Part shown: positions 36,612 through 45,452 of the stretch, piece by piece | Layout: each line of letters begins with the position of its first letter | How positions within the stretch are numbered: position 1 is the first letter of the stretch | Source: CAYSWH01 sp964434775 | Lineage (GTDB): Bacteria > Patescibacteriota > JACMRA01 | Reading direction: 5' to 3' | Assembly (NCBI GenBank): GCA_964434775.1 | Contig: CAYSWH010000004.1 | Coordinates: 1 to 64,000, forward strand | Length of the DNA stretch: 64,000 bases | Notes under the pieces: model-generated | Database searches by the model: none | The model's input: the letters and a program-made list of their open reading frames with translations, nothing else | What the model was told of the DNA's origin: nothing | Made by a program: the position numbers and the translations under genes

Positions 36612-36956
36612 CTATTTTAAATAAAAAATATCTTTTACCAGCTGAGTTACTGAATCATATTTAGTCATGGTTACCCAGATAAAAAGGCAGGCATAAGGTA
36701 TTAACCAAAAAAAGAGATACTCTTCCAAAGGCAAACCCAAAACTTTGTAATCCAAGTGATAGACTTCATTAAAAGCCCAGTGTCCTCTTTGCGTAACAAG
36801 AACATCCCAAATTATCCACGGAACCGAGACAATAAAAATACTTAACCAAGCAATTTTCAGATTTCCCTTAATCGGAGACCGGGGGTGGAAACTAAACAGA
36901 ATCGGAAAAATCGAACTAATCAGTAAAACCAATAAATATTCAAACCCGTTAATCAT
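36612..36956 (-). CDS. crtYc: Lycopene cyclase domain protein, CrtYc-like subunit
   Basis: Begun at ATG 36956; the frame is open to a TTG at 36995, which would run through a candidate promoter on the other strand. The protein has three to four helices with the family landmarks PWIIWDVLVTQRGHWAF and LGLPLEEYLFFWLIPYACLF: the W-D before the loop and the P-L-E-E-x-x-F-F motif with the catalytic-type Glu pair. With the gene six bases downstream it makes a two-gene split lycopene cyclase. In some CPR bacteria such cyclases feed retinal production for rhodopsins. None is seen here. Confidence 0.83.
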   Translation of the reverse strand: MINGFEYLLVLLISSIFPILFSFHPRSPIKGNLKIAWLSIFIVSVPWIIWDVLVTQRGHWAFNEVYHLDYKVLGLPLEEYLFFWLIPYACLFIWVTMTKYDSVTQLVKDIFYLK

Positions 36957-36977
36957 AATAATAATAAAAGTTAAAGA

Positions 36978-37006
36978 TGTCACAAAAAACCACAAAAAGT
37001 TACTAC
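36978..37006 (+). promoter_or_regulatory. Candidate ECF-type promoter upstream of the L,D-transpeptidase gene
   Basis: TGTCACAA (36978-36985), a 17-base spacer and CTAC (37003-37006) match, at identical spacing, the motif before both sigma-factor genes in this window. The predicted leader to ATG 37151 is long, about 135 bases. Confidence 0.45.
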
Positions 37007-37150
37007 ATAATTACGCAGTCTAATGAAACTAAAACTAAATAAAAATGCAGAAAAAGTCCAGGAATTTGTTTAATAATAAATAATGACTTGAAAAAAAATA
37101 AAAAGTAATTTTAGTTTTTATAGAAATTAACAAGGTCATCTCAAGAAAAT

Positions 37151-38743
37151 ATGACAGCAAAATCTAATCCAAAAAAACAACCTCAGAAAAGTCGAAAGGA
37201 ATTAGACTCAAAAAAGAAAAAGAAGCAGGTAAAAAATCCCAAGAATGAAAAAGACCTGGAAAAGGTAGAATTACATGATAGCGTAAAAGAGCAAGAGCCT
37301 ACGAAAGAAAAAGAGGTTGATAAAAATGAGAATGTGGATCAAAATTATTATGAGGAGTTGCATAGTCAAGATTACGCAATGTCTGATACACAAACAAACA
37401 CACAAAACTTACCTCCCAAACCGGTTAAGCCAATTGGTTCACAGGCTTCAGCCGAGCAAAAGAGTGGAGTCAAACCCCAGACAAAAACAAAGAAAAAGGG
37501 AGGGTGGTTTAAGTATTTTACTTTTTTACTACTTGGCATTCTATTTATTTCTCTAACTCTGGGAACCAGTTATTTCTTAAGTTTGCAGGCAGAAGCCAAA
37601 GAATCAATTGAAGTTGCTGACAAGGCGGTTCAGCGAGCCAATTCCAAGGGTCTGCCTAATTCAGATAAATACTCTGAAAAAATCAAAAAACTGGAGCAAA
37701 AATCAAATAATACATACTTACTTAACGAACTTCAAGAAATAAGCCAGGAAGCGCAAGAAGTTAGTGAACGTGTAAACAATGAATACCTTGCTGTTTATGA
37801 AGAAAAAAAGAATACTCTAATCGAAGACGTAAATCAATTTGAAAAAGAGTTTGCCAGTTACGAAACAGTTCCTTTGCCCAGCCGTACAAGATATAAGGAC
37901 TTTATCAAAGAAACCCGACAAATTCTGGATTCCGGACCGGAAGACATAACCACCTTGGAAAACTTGTTTACTCAATTAAAAAAGAATGAAAAGGATTTGG
38001 CTACAGAAGCAGACACTGTTCAAAAGAAACTCTTTTTGGAAAGCATTCAGGATTCCCTCGTCGAAGCTGACGAGTTGATCGCCTATTTTTCTTACGGATA
38101 CGACGGAGGCTCCCAACTAAATAACCTCCAAGCTTACAAAAGCGGTGTAGTTGAAATCACAAACTCCAGCCTGGAATACGATGAGATGGTGGCCAAGTAT
38201 GAAGAACAGGTTTTACCTAACATGGAAAAAGCAGTTGCCAGAAAAAATGAAATTGATGAAGAATATAAAAGACAAAGAAAGCTATGGATTCAGCAAGAAG
38301 CTGAAAGAAGAGCTGCTAACGGTCTGGGTCCGGCTCCGGCGGCACCTTTGGACCGGGAAAAATTGATCTATGTTGACATTGCCGGACAATACTTGTACGG
38401 GTATGACCAAGGAGAGTTAGTAGTTTCCAGCCCTGTAGTAACAGGTAAAACCGGATTTGAAACAGTTAGAGGAGAATATAAGATTTACACCAAAACTACC
38501 AATCAGAAGCTTATCTCTCCTTTTACTACGGACAAAAATGATCCTCTTTACTATGAAGTTATGGTTAATTATTGGATGCCTTTTTATTCCGGATATGGTC
38601 TTCATGACGCTACTTGGAGAGGATCTTTTGGAGGTGACCAATATATTTATAACGGAAGTCACGGATGTGTAAACATGCCTTTATGGCTTACTGAGTTTAT
38701 CTGGAGCTGGGCGGAAATTGGTACTCCAGTATATGTGAACTAA
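37151..38743 (+). CDS. L,D-transpeptidase (YkuD domain) with coiled-coil stalk
   Basis: A 530-residue protein. Residues 1-118 are cytoplasmic and extremely rich in Lys, Glu and Gln; a single membrane helix spans 122-145. Residues 150-390 form helical coiled-coil repeats (long stretches of Glu/Lys heptads). A YkuD domain occupies the C-terminus. It begins KLIYVDIAGQYLYGYDQGEL and carries the catalytic motif GSHGCVNMP with Cys506 and His504. Such enzymes make 3-3 cross-links in peptidoglycan or attach proteins to it, outside the membrane. The stalk would hold the catalytic head away from the membrane. tsaD follows after ten bases. A candidate stress promoter lies upstream. Confidence 0.92.
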   Translation: MTAKSNPKKQPQKSRKELDSKKKKKQVKNPKNEKDLEKVELHDSVKEQEPTKEKEVDKNENVDQNYYEELHSQDYAMSDTQTNTQNLPPKPVKPIGSQASAEQKSGVKPQTKTKKKGGWFKYFTFLLLGILFISLTLGTSYFLSLQAEAKESIEVADKAVQRANSKGLPNSDKYSEKIKKLEQKSNNTYLLNELQEISQEAQEVSERVNNEYLAVYEEKKNTLIEDVNQFEKEFASYETVPLPSRTRYKDFIKETRQILDSGPEDITTLENLFTQLKKNEKDLATEADTVQKKLFLESIQDSLVEADELIAYFSYGYDGGSQLNNLQAYKSGVVEITNSSLEYDEMVAKYEEQVLPNMEKAVARKNEIDEEYKRQRKLWIQQEAERRAANGLGPAPAAPLDREKLIYVDIAGQYLYGYDQGELVVSSPVVTGKTGFETVRGEYKIYTKTTNQKLISPFTTDKNDPLYYEVMVNYWMPFYSGYGLHDATWRGSFGGDQYIYNGSHGCVNMPLWLTEFIWSWAEIGTPVYVN

Positions 38744-38753
38744 CGAATGTTAA

Positions 38754-39923
38754 ATGTTGTTATTGGGAATAGAAACAAGTTGTGACGAAACATCTCTTGC
38801 TTTGATGCAAGGAAAGGAAGATCTCAATAGCAAAACATTTCTACAAAAAATAAATCAAGTAAAAGTTCTTAATTCTCTCATATCTTCCCAAATCAAAACA
38901 CATCGGAGATACGGAGGTGTGGTTCCGGAAATCAGTGCCAGAGAACATTCCAAACAAATTCATTATTTATTCAAAAAACTGCTATCTGAAAAAACCGACA
39001 ATGAATTACATAATATTTCAAATTTGGAACTGACAAAATCTGAATTAGAAACAGTATGTCGGATTGAAAAAATATTTGTTACTTCTGAACCCGGTTTGCT
39101 TTCCTCATTGAAAGTAGGTATAGAATTCTCCAAAACGTTATGTTTTTTTTTAGAGGATAAATTTCAAAAAACAGTGCCTGTAAAAAAGGTAAATCATCTA
39201 CACGGCCATCTTCTTAGCTGTTTTTACCATCCAAGAGAAAAAAACAATCTTCTTGATGAAGAAATATTTCCCCATTTGCATTTACTGGTCAGTGGCGGAA
39301 ATACTCAGCTAATTCTCCTAAATAACCCTCAAGAGTTTAGAATAATAGGCCAAACTCTGGATGATTCTGCAGGTGAAACTTTTGATAAAATCGGCAGAAT
39401 GTTGGGGATTCCCTATCCCGGTGGAGTTTACATCTCCAAAATATCCGGACTTAATCAAGAAAACTTCTACAATTTACCTGTTGGCATGAGCAAAAACAGA
39501 AGACTGGATTTCTCGTATTCCGGACTTAAGACAGCAGTCAGGTATTTTATCCAAAAACAAAAAATCGAAGATTTGTCCTTTGAAAAAAAGCTTAATAGAC
39601 TTGAGTTGAGTACATTACTTTCTAATGATACGAAACGGATCTCCAAATCACCAAAATTAGACTTTATTTATAGGACATGTGTTTCCAGCCAAACCGTCAT
39701 AATCGAACAACTGATATCTAAAATTAAATTAGCAAAAATTGAGCATTCCCCGAATAGTATTGGAATATCAGGAGGAGTCTCCGCCAACGAACTTTTAAGA
39801 AAAAGGCTCAATGAGGAGTTTTCAGAAAAAAAGTTTTTAACCGAAAAAAACTTGACTGGAGATAATGCGGTCATGATAATCCTTGCCGGCATTCAAAAAA
39901 TTACTGAATCCGAAGCAATATAA
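38754..39923 (+). CDS. tsaD: tRNA N6-adenosine threonylcarbamoyltransferase
   Basis: A 389-residue ASKHA-fold protein. It has the phosphate-1 motif LLGIETSCDETSLALM, the YGGVVPEISAREHSKQI segment, metal ligands His in VNHLHGHLLS, LLVSGGNTQLIL (second phosphate loop), DDSAGETFDKIGRMLG, YPGG and a C-terminal ISGGVSANELLRKRL. Several insertions make it longer than the usual 340. It transfers threonylcarbamoyl to A37 of tRNA, using the product of Sua5/TsaC (start of this window), with TsaB and TsaE, which are not seen here. Probably co-transcribed with the L,D-transpeptidase gene. Confidence 0.95.
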   Translation: MLLLGIETSCDETSLALMQGKEDLNSKTFLQKINQVKVLNSLISSQIKTHRRYGGVVPEISAREHSKQIHYLFKKLLSEKTDNELHNISNLELTKSELETVCRIEKIFVTSEPGLLSSLKVGIEFSKTLCFFLEDKFQKTVPVKKVNHLHGHLLSCFYHPREKNNLLDEEIFPHLHLLVSGGNTQLILLNNPQEFRIIGQTLDDSAGETFDKIGRMLGIPYPGGVYISKISGLNQENFYNLPVGMSKNRRLDFSYSGLKTAVRYFIQKQKIEDLSFEKKLNRLELSTLLSNDTKRISKSPKLDFIYRTCVSSQTVIIEQLISKIKLAKIEHSPNSIGISGGVSANELLRKRLNEEFSEKKFLTEKNLTGDNAVMIILAGIQKITESEAI

Positions 39924-39970
39924 AATTACAAGAAACATATGAATAATCGACCCTTATTCCATAAAAAAAG

Positions 39971-39999
39971 TTGACAACAAAAGTCCATGAAGGTACAAT
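39971..39999 (+). promoter_or_regulatory. Strong sigma-70-type promoter of the pilin-like operon
   Basis: TTGACA (39971-39976), a 17-base spacer and TACAAT (39994-39999) match the consensus at 11 of 12 positions. The leader to ATG 40033 is about 26 bases. Confidence 0.75.
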
Positions 40000-40032
40000 T
40001 TATATAAATATATAACAAACATTTGCATTAGT

Positions 40033-40455
40033 ATGACAAAAATAATTAAAGCTTTCGGCATTCTCGGTATTTTAGGGCTGGTTTTTAATGTTTTATTGGC
40101 AATTCCCGCTTTTGAATTTACACAAACTTTTACTTTAAATACTTACTCTCAAAATATACCAAGTCCCGATGAAATCTGCGGAGACGGCAACTGTGCGGAT
40201 ATTGTCGATGATGTAGGTGACGGTGAAGACGCCAGGGTAGGCGTACTTAACTCCATTATAGCTATAGGAGGCATACTTACATACATTGGAGTCGGTTTTG
40301 CCGTAGTTGCTTTGGTTATTGCCGGTTTACTCTACATATTCAACAGAGAGCAAGAAGGAAGAACCTTGTTGAAGCTTGTTTTCTATGGTTTGATTATCAT
40401 AATTTTTGCTTATACCGCAGTAAGCCTGCTGGTTGCTTTCTTTAATGCTTTGTAA
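40033..40455 (+). CDS. VirB2/TrbC-like 'T4SS pilin' protein, copy 1
   Basis: A 140-residue protein with an N-terminal signal helix (about 7-27) and a variable Asp/Cys-containing segment (ICGDGNCADI). Two C-terminal helices follow (about 73-98 and 112-137), separated by FNREQEGRTLLKLV. The plan of signal, short polar region and two helices around a small basic loop is that of VirB2/TrbC pilins and the patescibacterial T4SS_pilin family. The two Cys could form a disulfide. The final 188 bases are almost identical to copy 2, while the N-terminal halves differ. A secretion or conjugation-type surface fibre, or a structural membrane protein, is likely. Confidence 0.75.
   Translation: MTKIIKAFGILGILGLVFNVLLAIPAFEFTQTFTLNTYSQNIPSPDEICGDGNCADIVDDVGDGEDARVGVLNSIIAIGGILTYIGVGFAVVALVIAGLLYIFNREQEGRTLLKLVFYGLIIIIFAYTAVSLLVAFFNAL
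40267..40454 (+). repeat. Direct repeat, unit 1 (3' half of pilin gene 1)
   Basis: 188 bases that recur at 40680-40867 with one difference seen (GGA versus GGT at the end of ACATTGG). They encode the last 62 residues of both pilin-like proteins. The near-identity at silent positions contrasts with diverged 5' halves. Confidence 0.9.
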
Positions 40456-40457
40456 AT

Positions 40458-40868
40458 ATGCCCAACCTAAAAAATATTTGTAACACTTTCCTTATCCTTG
40501 CTACATCTTTTTCTTTGCTAGGCTTAGTTTTTACGCAACTCCATTTTCAAATTGATACCCAAACTCAGAGGCTACCGGGCCCCGATATTATATGCGGTGA
40601 AGAAGGTTGTAAAATTGGAGAAGGCGATTTAGATGGTGATAATCCTGAAGTTGCAATACTAAATATCATCATCGGCTTTGGAGGCATACTTACATACATT
40701 GGTGTCGGTTTTGCCGTAGTTGCTTTGGTTATTGCCGGTTTACTCTACATATTCAACAGAGAGCAAGAAGGAAGAACCTTGTTGAAGCTTGTTTTCTATG
40801 GTTTGATTATCATAATTTTTGCTTATACCGCAGTAAGCCTGCTGGTTGCTTTCTTTAATGCTTTGTAG
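40458..40868 (+). CDS. VirB2/TrbC-like 'T4SS pilin' protein, copy 2
   Basis: A 136-residue paralog of the preceding gene, starting two bases after its stop. The signal helix (about 9-27) and the polar segment (PDIICGEEGCKIGEGD) differ from copy 1 but keep the two-Cys spacing. The last 62 residues, GGILTYIGVGFAVVALVIAG onward, are the same. The pair may be two subunits of one membrane structure, with the variable outer segment exposed. The relevant ATPase candidate in the window is the VirD4/TraG-like protein at 49495-51573, which is not adjacent. Confidence 0.75.
   Translation: MPNLKNICNTFLILATSFSLLGLVFTQLHFQIDTQTQRLPGPDIICGEEGCKIGEGDLDGDNPEVAILNIIIGFGGILTYIGVGFAVVALVIAGLLYIFNREQEGRTLLKLVFYGLIIIIFAYTAVSLLVAFFNAL
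40680..40867 (+). repeat. Direct repeat, unit 2 (3' half of pilin gene 2)
   Basis: Second copy of the 188-base unit starting at 40267. The spacing between the units is 413 bases, one gene length, so tandem gene duplication is the simplest origin. Confidence 0.9.
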
Positions 40869-40960
40869 TTCTTTCATTAACAAATATCCTGTTGACTAGA
40901 TTATCTTTGATATCTATACCTAGCCTAAAAAGAAATATTCCATACCAGGAAAGCAGTTTG

Positions 40961-41377
40961 ATGTCAGCGAGTCCAAAAATTAATATCTATAATTTCTTTC
41001 ACGTTCCTCTGGTCAAATTCGGGGTGCATGTCTTTCTAATTATTGCCTTTTGGTTAAATATATATCATTTCTACAACTTATGGCGTGTAGAGGAAGGAAT
41101 AACCCAAAAAGACGATGAAATTCAGAGAGTTAAAGAGTTTACGAGTCAAACAGGTTATTTTGAAAGCGACCTTTTTAGAGAGAAATACATTAAAGAAAGA
41201 AACTTCAAAAAAAAGGGTGAAATTGTCTTGGATACATCTCAGATTGACGGCACGGACACCAGACCAAATCCTAATTACATACCTGCTCCGGAAGTAGTTC
41301 AAGAAAGTAATTTGGATAAATGGGTCGATTGCTTTTTATCCACAGAGAAAGAATGTTTAGAAGATACTTCAGACTAA
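40961..41377 (+). CDS. DivIC/FtsB-like septum formation protein
   Basis: ATG 40961 is chosen because it follows a good Shine-Dalgarno (AGGAAAG, about six bases upstream); the frame is open back to a TTG at 40892. The 138-residue protein has one membrane helix (about 20-40) and a short coiled coil (EEGITQKDDEIQRVKEFTSQ). The hallmark TGYFESDLFREKYIKERNFKKKGE corresponds to the DivIC/FtsB sequence in which a Tyr/Phe, Asp-Pro-like turn and AR-KL..PGE follow the coil. It would link FtsL/FtsQ in the divisome. Its tail overlaps the convergent miaA by nine bases. Confidence 0.75.
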   Translation: MSASPKINIYNFFHVPLVKFGVHVFLIIAFWLNIYHFYNLWRVEEGITQKDDEIQRVKEFTSQTGYFESDLFREKYIKERNFKKKGEIVLDTSQIDGTDTRPNPNYIPAPEVVQESNLDKWVDCFLSTEKECLEDTSD

Positions 41378-42301
41378 AAACTCAGAAACTGCCGTAAGAG
41401 ATTCTTCATAACTGCTTACTCTTGTTCCCTGTTGATTTTTCATCCAGGTTAACTGCCTTTTAGCATACTTAGTATTCTCTCTTAAAAGAGCTTCAACCCA
41501 TTCCTCTTTTGTTAAAAAACCCTTCAAATATAAATGTGTTAGTCTGTAATCAAGCCCTAAAGACCAAAATTTTGAATCCGATAATTCCTTGAGAGATTCT
41601 ACTTCTTGCAATAAACCGGAATCTATTCTTTGAAAAACATTGGATTTAATGTTACTCTTGATTTCCAACCAGTCCTTCTTTAAGAGTAGAGCTTTCTTGT
41701 TCAAAAAACCTGGATAAACAATTTTTTTTCCTTTAATAAGGGATCTCTCGCTATAAAAAAACTTATCCTCTACCAACCAGGTTACCAGCCGTCTTGAATT
41801 AGCATAATCAGCGTCATTTAGAATTCTTTTATTCTGGTTGGCGGTATGATAAAGATCTTGAAGTTCTTGAAGATTTTTTTGTCTCAAATAAGCCTTATAT
41901 GCATCGATTTTCATTTGCCATGGTTTATCTAACACCCAAAAATCATACTCTTTCAAAACTGCCTGCACGTACAAATTAGTGCCGCCGACTAAAATAACAT
42001 TTTGAGGAACTTTTTTTGTAAAAAGACCAACAAAATCCTGAATAAATTGATTTAAGGAGAAAGAATTTAACGGGTCTACATAATCAATCAAAAAATGAGG
42101 ACGATTTTTATAATAAAAAGCTTTCAGATTATTTTTGTTACACCATTTACCAAAAACTTTTCCTGTACCTATATTTAACTTTTTATATACTTGCCGGGAA
42201 TCATAATTCACAATCCAGGTTTCAGGAAGTACTCCGGCTAGATCTACAGCCAGCTCAGACTTACCGCTGGAAGTAGGACCGATAATTGCAATTAAGTTCA
42301 T
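41369..42301 (-). CDS. miaA: tRNA dimethylallyltransferase
   Basis: A 310-residue protein with the P-loop GPTSSGKS (8-15), VNYDSRQVYKKLNIGTGK (catalytic Asp and Ser/Arg region), HFLIDYVDPLNSFSLNQF and VILVGGTNLYVQAVL. It ends with the tRNA-binding segment YAKRQLTWMKN. All are landmarks of MiaA. It transfers dimethylallyl from DMAPP to A37 of UNN-reading tRNAs. It therefore needs DMAPP, made or imported, as would the lycopene-type substrate of the cyclase at 36285-36956. Single gene, overlapping the tail of the DivIC-like gene. Confidence 0.95.
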   Translation of the reverse strand: MNLIAIIGPTSSGKSELAVDLAGVLPETWIVNYDSRQVYKKLNIGTGKVFGKWCNKNNLKAFYYKNRPHFLIDYVDPLNSFSLNQFIQDFVGLFTKKVPQNVILVGGTNLYVQAVLKEYDFWVLDKPWQMKIDAYKAYLRQKNLQELQDLYHTANQNKRILNDADYANSRRLVTWLVEDKFFYSERSLIKGKKIVYPGFLNKKALLLKKDWLEIKSNIKSNVFQRIDSGLLQEVESLKELSDSKFWSLGLDYRLTHLYLKGFLTKEEWVEALLRENTKYAKRQLTWMKNQQGTRVSSYEESLTAVSEFLV

Positions 42302-42478
42302 TTTTCTATTTATCTATAACTTCAAAAAGATACCATTAATCCTAAATTAAGTCAAAGAAACTAATTACACAAACCAATCACCAAAACTTAATTCAGTAAT
42401 ACTTAATTGCACTTTACACTTACAATAACTTGAAAATCTGCCTAATAAAAACTCATAATTAAAAACTTAAAAGAGTTC

Positions 42479-42507
42479 TTGACAAAAAAAAAGCACATTA
42501 GTTTAAT
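42479..42507 (+). promoter_or_regulatory. Promoter of secA
   Basis: TTGACA (42479-42484), a 17-base spacer (mostly A) and TTTAAT (42502-42507). The leader to ATG 42566 is about 52 bases. Confidence 0.6.
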
Positions 42508-42565
42508 TGGCTGCATTCTTACACTAATTATTTCATCAAAAAGAAAAGAATTAAATTGAGCTAAT

Positions 42566-45421
42566 ATGCCGACAAAAAAACAGGTGAAAACTAAACAATC
42601 CAAGAAAAAAGAGGAAAAAACAGAATCAAAAAAAGATCTTAAAAAAACCGAAGCAAAAGAATCAAAAGACCAAACTATAACTAAATCACCCAAAGAACCT
42701 TCTAAAAAAGAAATATCAGTAGATACACCCGATGTTAAGTTAAAGATCAAAAACGACAATGTCGGCAAAACTATCCGCCAAAAAAAGACTAGCCCAATCC
42801 GAGATATATTTAGCAGTTTGGTTGGTGAAAAAAAAGAGTTAAGTAAATATTGGCAGGTTGTAGAAAAGATTGAAGCTCTGGATGAAGGAATTAGAGCCTT
42901 AACCGATGATCGGTTGAAAAATAAAACTAAAGAATTTAGAAAGCAACTGAAAGGTCTGGAAGGAAAAGAAATGGAGAAGAAGATCCTGGAAATTCTTCCC
43001 GAAGCTTTTGCAGTAGTTAGGGAAGCTGCTCACAGAACCATTGGCCAAAAACACTTTCCGGTACAATTAATCGGTGGAATGGTTTTGAATGACGGTAGGA
43101 TTGCTGAAATGAAAACCGGAGAAGGAAAAACCCTGGCCTCTACTTTATCTGCTTACCTAAATGCCTTGCCGGAAAAAAACCAGGTGCATGTGGTAACTGT
43201 AAATGACTATCTAGCCAGAAGAGATGCCAGCTGGATGGGAGAAGTTTTTGACTATCTGGGTTTGACGACTTCAGTTATACAAAACCAGGCTTCTTTCTAC
43301 TTTAAGTATGGTGCCGATGCAGATGAAGACGCCAGAAAAAAGAGAGAACTAAACTTGGTAGAAACCTGGGAAGACGGCACCTTGGATGATAAAAGATCGG
43401 TCTTGGATGTAGCCCACCTTGTAAAGTGTGAAAGAAAAAGAGCATATTGGGATGATGAAGAAAATAAACCCGTAGACATCGTATATGGAGTAAATTCAGA
43501 ATTCGGTTTTGACTATTTAAGAGATAATATGGCCAACACCCCTCAAGAAGTCGTTCAAAAATCGGGACACTGCGTGGCTATTGTTGACGAAGTAGATTCC
43601 ATCTTAATTGATGAGGCTAGAACTCCCTTGATCATCTCTTCTCAAGACACCGATGCTTCTGAAAAATACAGAAGTTTTGCCGACTTAGCCAAAAAAATGA
43701 ATCCGGATACCGATTATACGGTGGACGAGAAAAGAAAAATAGTTCTGCTTTCGGAGCTGGGTATGGAGAAAGTAGAAAGAAACTTGGGAATTAAGAATTT
43801 GTACGGCTCGGAAGAAAATGTGGTCACCGTTCATCATCTGGACTTGGCATTAAAGGCCTTTGCCTTATTCAGAAAAGACAAGGAGTATGTTGTCAGAGAC
43901 GGAGAAATAATTATAGTTGACGAGAATACCGGAAGACTGATGTTCGGCAGGAGATACAATCAAGGTCTTCACCAGGCAATAGAGGCGAAGGAAGGACTGA
44001 ATGTAAAGCCGGAAAGTAAAACCGTAGCCAGTATTACGTTTCAAAACTATTTTCGTCTCTATGATAAGCTCTCGGGAATGACAGGAACAGCTGCTACCGA
44101 GTCGGAAGAACTATACAAAATCTATAAATTGTTAGTAGTAACAATCCCTACGAATAAACCGGTAGTTAGAGAAGATTTAGTAGACAGGGTCTTTAAGAAT
44201 GAAACGGGTAAATTCCAAGCCATCGCCAAAGACGTCAAGAAAATACATGAAACCGGCCAGCCCATCCTAATCGGAACCACCTCTATTGAAAAGAATCAAC
44301 TTTTGGGTGAGAATTTAAAAAAGATAGGTGTCCCTTATTCTACACTTAACGCAAAAAACCACGAACATGAAGCTCAAATTATTTCCCAAGCCGGGATAAA
44401 AGGAGCTGTGACTTTAGCTACTAACATTGCAGGTCGTGGTGTTGATATTAAGCTTGGAGGGGAAATACCGGAAAATCCTGATAAAATCAGCGAATGGAAG
44501 AAAGATCATGAAGAAGTAAAAAAATTGGGAGGGTTATTCGTAATAGGTACTGAAAGACATGAAAGTCGTAGAATTGATAACCAGTTAAGAGGAAGGTCAG
44601 GAAGACAAGGAGACCCGGGAAAAAGTCAATTTTATATCTCTTTGGAAGACTATATCTTGAGAGTGTTCGGCGGGGATAAAGTTAGTTATTTCAGTATCTT
44701 ACCCATTCCGGACGACGAACCGATTCAAAATCAAATGCTTTCAAAACTAATTGAAGAAGCACAAAAGAAAATTGAGGGTCAAAATTACGATATTCGTAAG
44801 CATGTAACCGACTACGATGACGTAATTAATAAACAAAGAAGTGTAATCTATACCAGAAGAAAAAAAGTTTTAATGAACGAAGGGTTTGACTGGAAAGTAG
44901 AAACAAAAAAAGCTGTCTACAGAGAAGTTCTCAGAATTCTTAAACAGGTAGAAAAACCTACTAACAGAAAAGAAGGCGTTAATAAAGATCAGTTAAAAAA
45001 AGCAAGTGGTGACTTAAAAGAAATCTTACCCCTAAAAGATTTTGACACTGATGTTTTAAAAGTTTATATGCAAGATAATAACTTTAGATATGAAGAAATC
45101 GCCGCCGATTATACTGACAAGTTAAACAATCAGCTAAATACCAGATGGGAAATTTACCAAGAAAATATTCAGGCAGCCCTTACAAGATTTGTCTTTTTAC
45201 GTGCCATTGATCTACTTTGGACTGAACACTTGGTAACCATTGATCATCTTAACGACTCGGTAAGACTAAGAGGTTATTCTCAAAAGGATCCTCTTACTGA
45301 ATTTAAACAAGAAGGCATGAATATATTTATCTCTTTGCTTGAAGAGATTGATAAGGAAGTAGCTAATACCATTTTCAAAGTCACTCCGGAATTAGTACCA
45401 AGCGGTATCCTTAAAAGTTAA
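42566..45421 (+). CDS. secA: Protein translocase ATPase SecA
   Basis: A 951-residue SecA. It has an unusual Lys/Glu/Ser-rich extension of about 80 residues, then the motor: EMKTGEGKTLAS (Walker A, 184-190), VYGVNSEFGFDYLRDNM, VDEVDSILIDEARTPLIIS (Walker B and DEAD box), MTGTAATE, and the NBD2 motifs NIAGRGVDIKLGG and QLRGRSGRQGDPG. The helical scaffold ends with LVTIDHLNDSVRLRGYSQKDP. The usual C-terminal zinc motif (CxCxSGxxxxxCC/H) is absent. A charged insert lies before the second half of NBD1 (about 250-305). It drives Sec-dependent export, serving the many secreted proteins here. A secreted protein gene follows after 31 bases. Confidence 0.98.
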   Translation: MPTKKQVKTKQSKKKEEKTESKKDLKKTEAKESKDQTITKSPKEPSKKEISVDTPDVKLKIKNDNVGKTIRQKKTSPIRDIFSSLVGEKKELSKYWQVVEKIEALDEGIRALTDDRLKNKTKEFRKQLKGLEGKEMEKKILEILPEAFAVVREAAHRTIGQKHFPVQLIGGMVLNDGRIAEMKTGEGKTLASTLSAYLNALPEKNQVHVVTVNDYLARRDASWMGEVFDYLGLTTSVIQNQASFYFKYGADADEDARKKRELNLVETWEDGTLDDKRSVLDVAHLVKCERKRAYWDDEENKPVDIVYGVNSEFGFDYLRDNMANTPQEVVQKSGHCVAIVDEVDSILIDEARTPLIISSQDTDASEKYRSFADLAKKMNPDTDYTVDEKRKIVLLSELGMEKVERNLGIKNLYGSEENVVTVHHLDLALKAFALFRKDKEYVVRDGEIIIVDENTGRLMFGRRYNQGLHQAIEAKEGLNVKPESKTVASITFQNYFRLYDKLSGMTGTAATESEELYKIYKLLVVTIPTNKPVVREDLVDRVFKNETGKFQAIAKDVKKIHETGQPILIGTTSIEKNQLLGENLKKIGVPYSTLNAKNHEHEAQIISQAGIKGAVTLATNIAGRGVDIKLGGEIPENPDKISEWKKDHEEVKKLGGLFVIGTERHESRRIDNQLRGRSGRQGDPGKSQFYISLEDYILRVFGGDKVSYFSILPIPDDEPIQNQMLSKLIEEAQKKIEGQNYDIRKHVTDYDDVINKQRSVIYTRRKKVLMNEGFDWKVETKKAVYREVLRILKQVEKPTNRKEGVNKDQLKKASGDLKEILPLKDFDTDVLKVYMQDNNFRYEEIAADYTDKLNNQLNTRWEIYQENIQAALTRFVFLRAIDLLWTEHLVTIDHLNDSVRLRGYSQKDPLTEFKQEGMNIFISLLEEIDKEVANTIFKVTPELVPSGILKS

Positions 45422-45452
45422 TCTTAAAAAGTAAATACTTATTGAAAAAACT

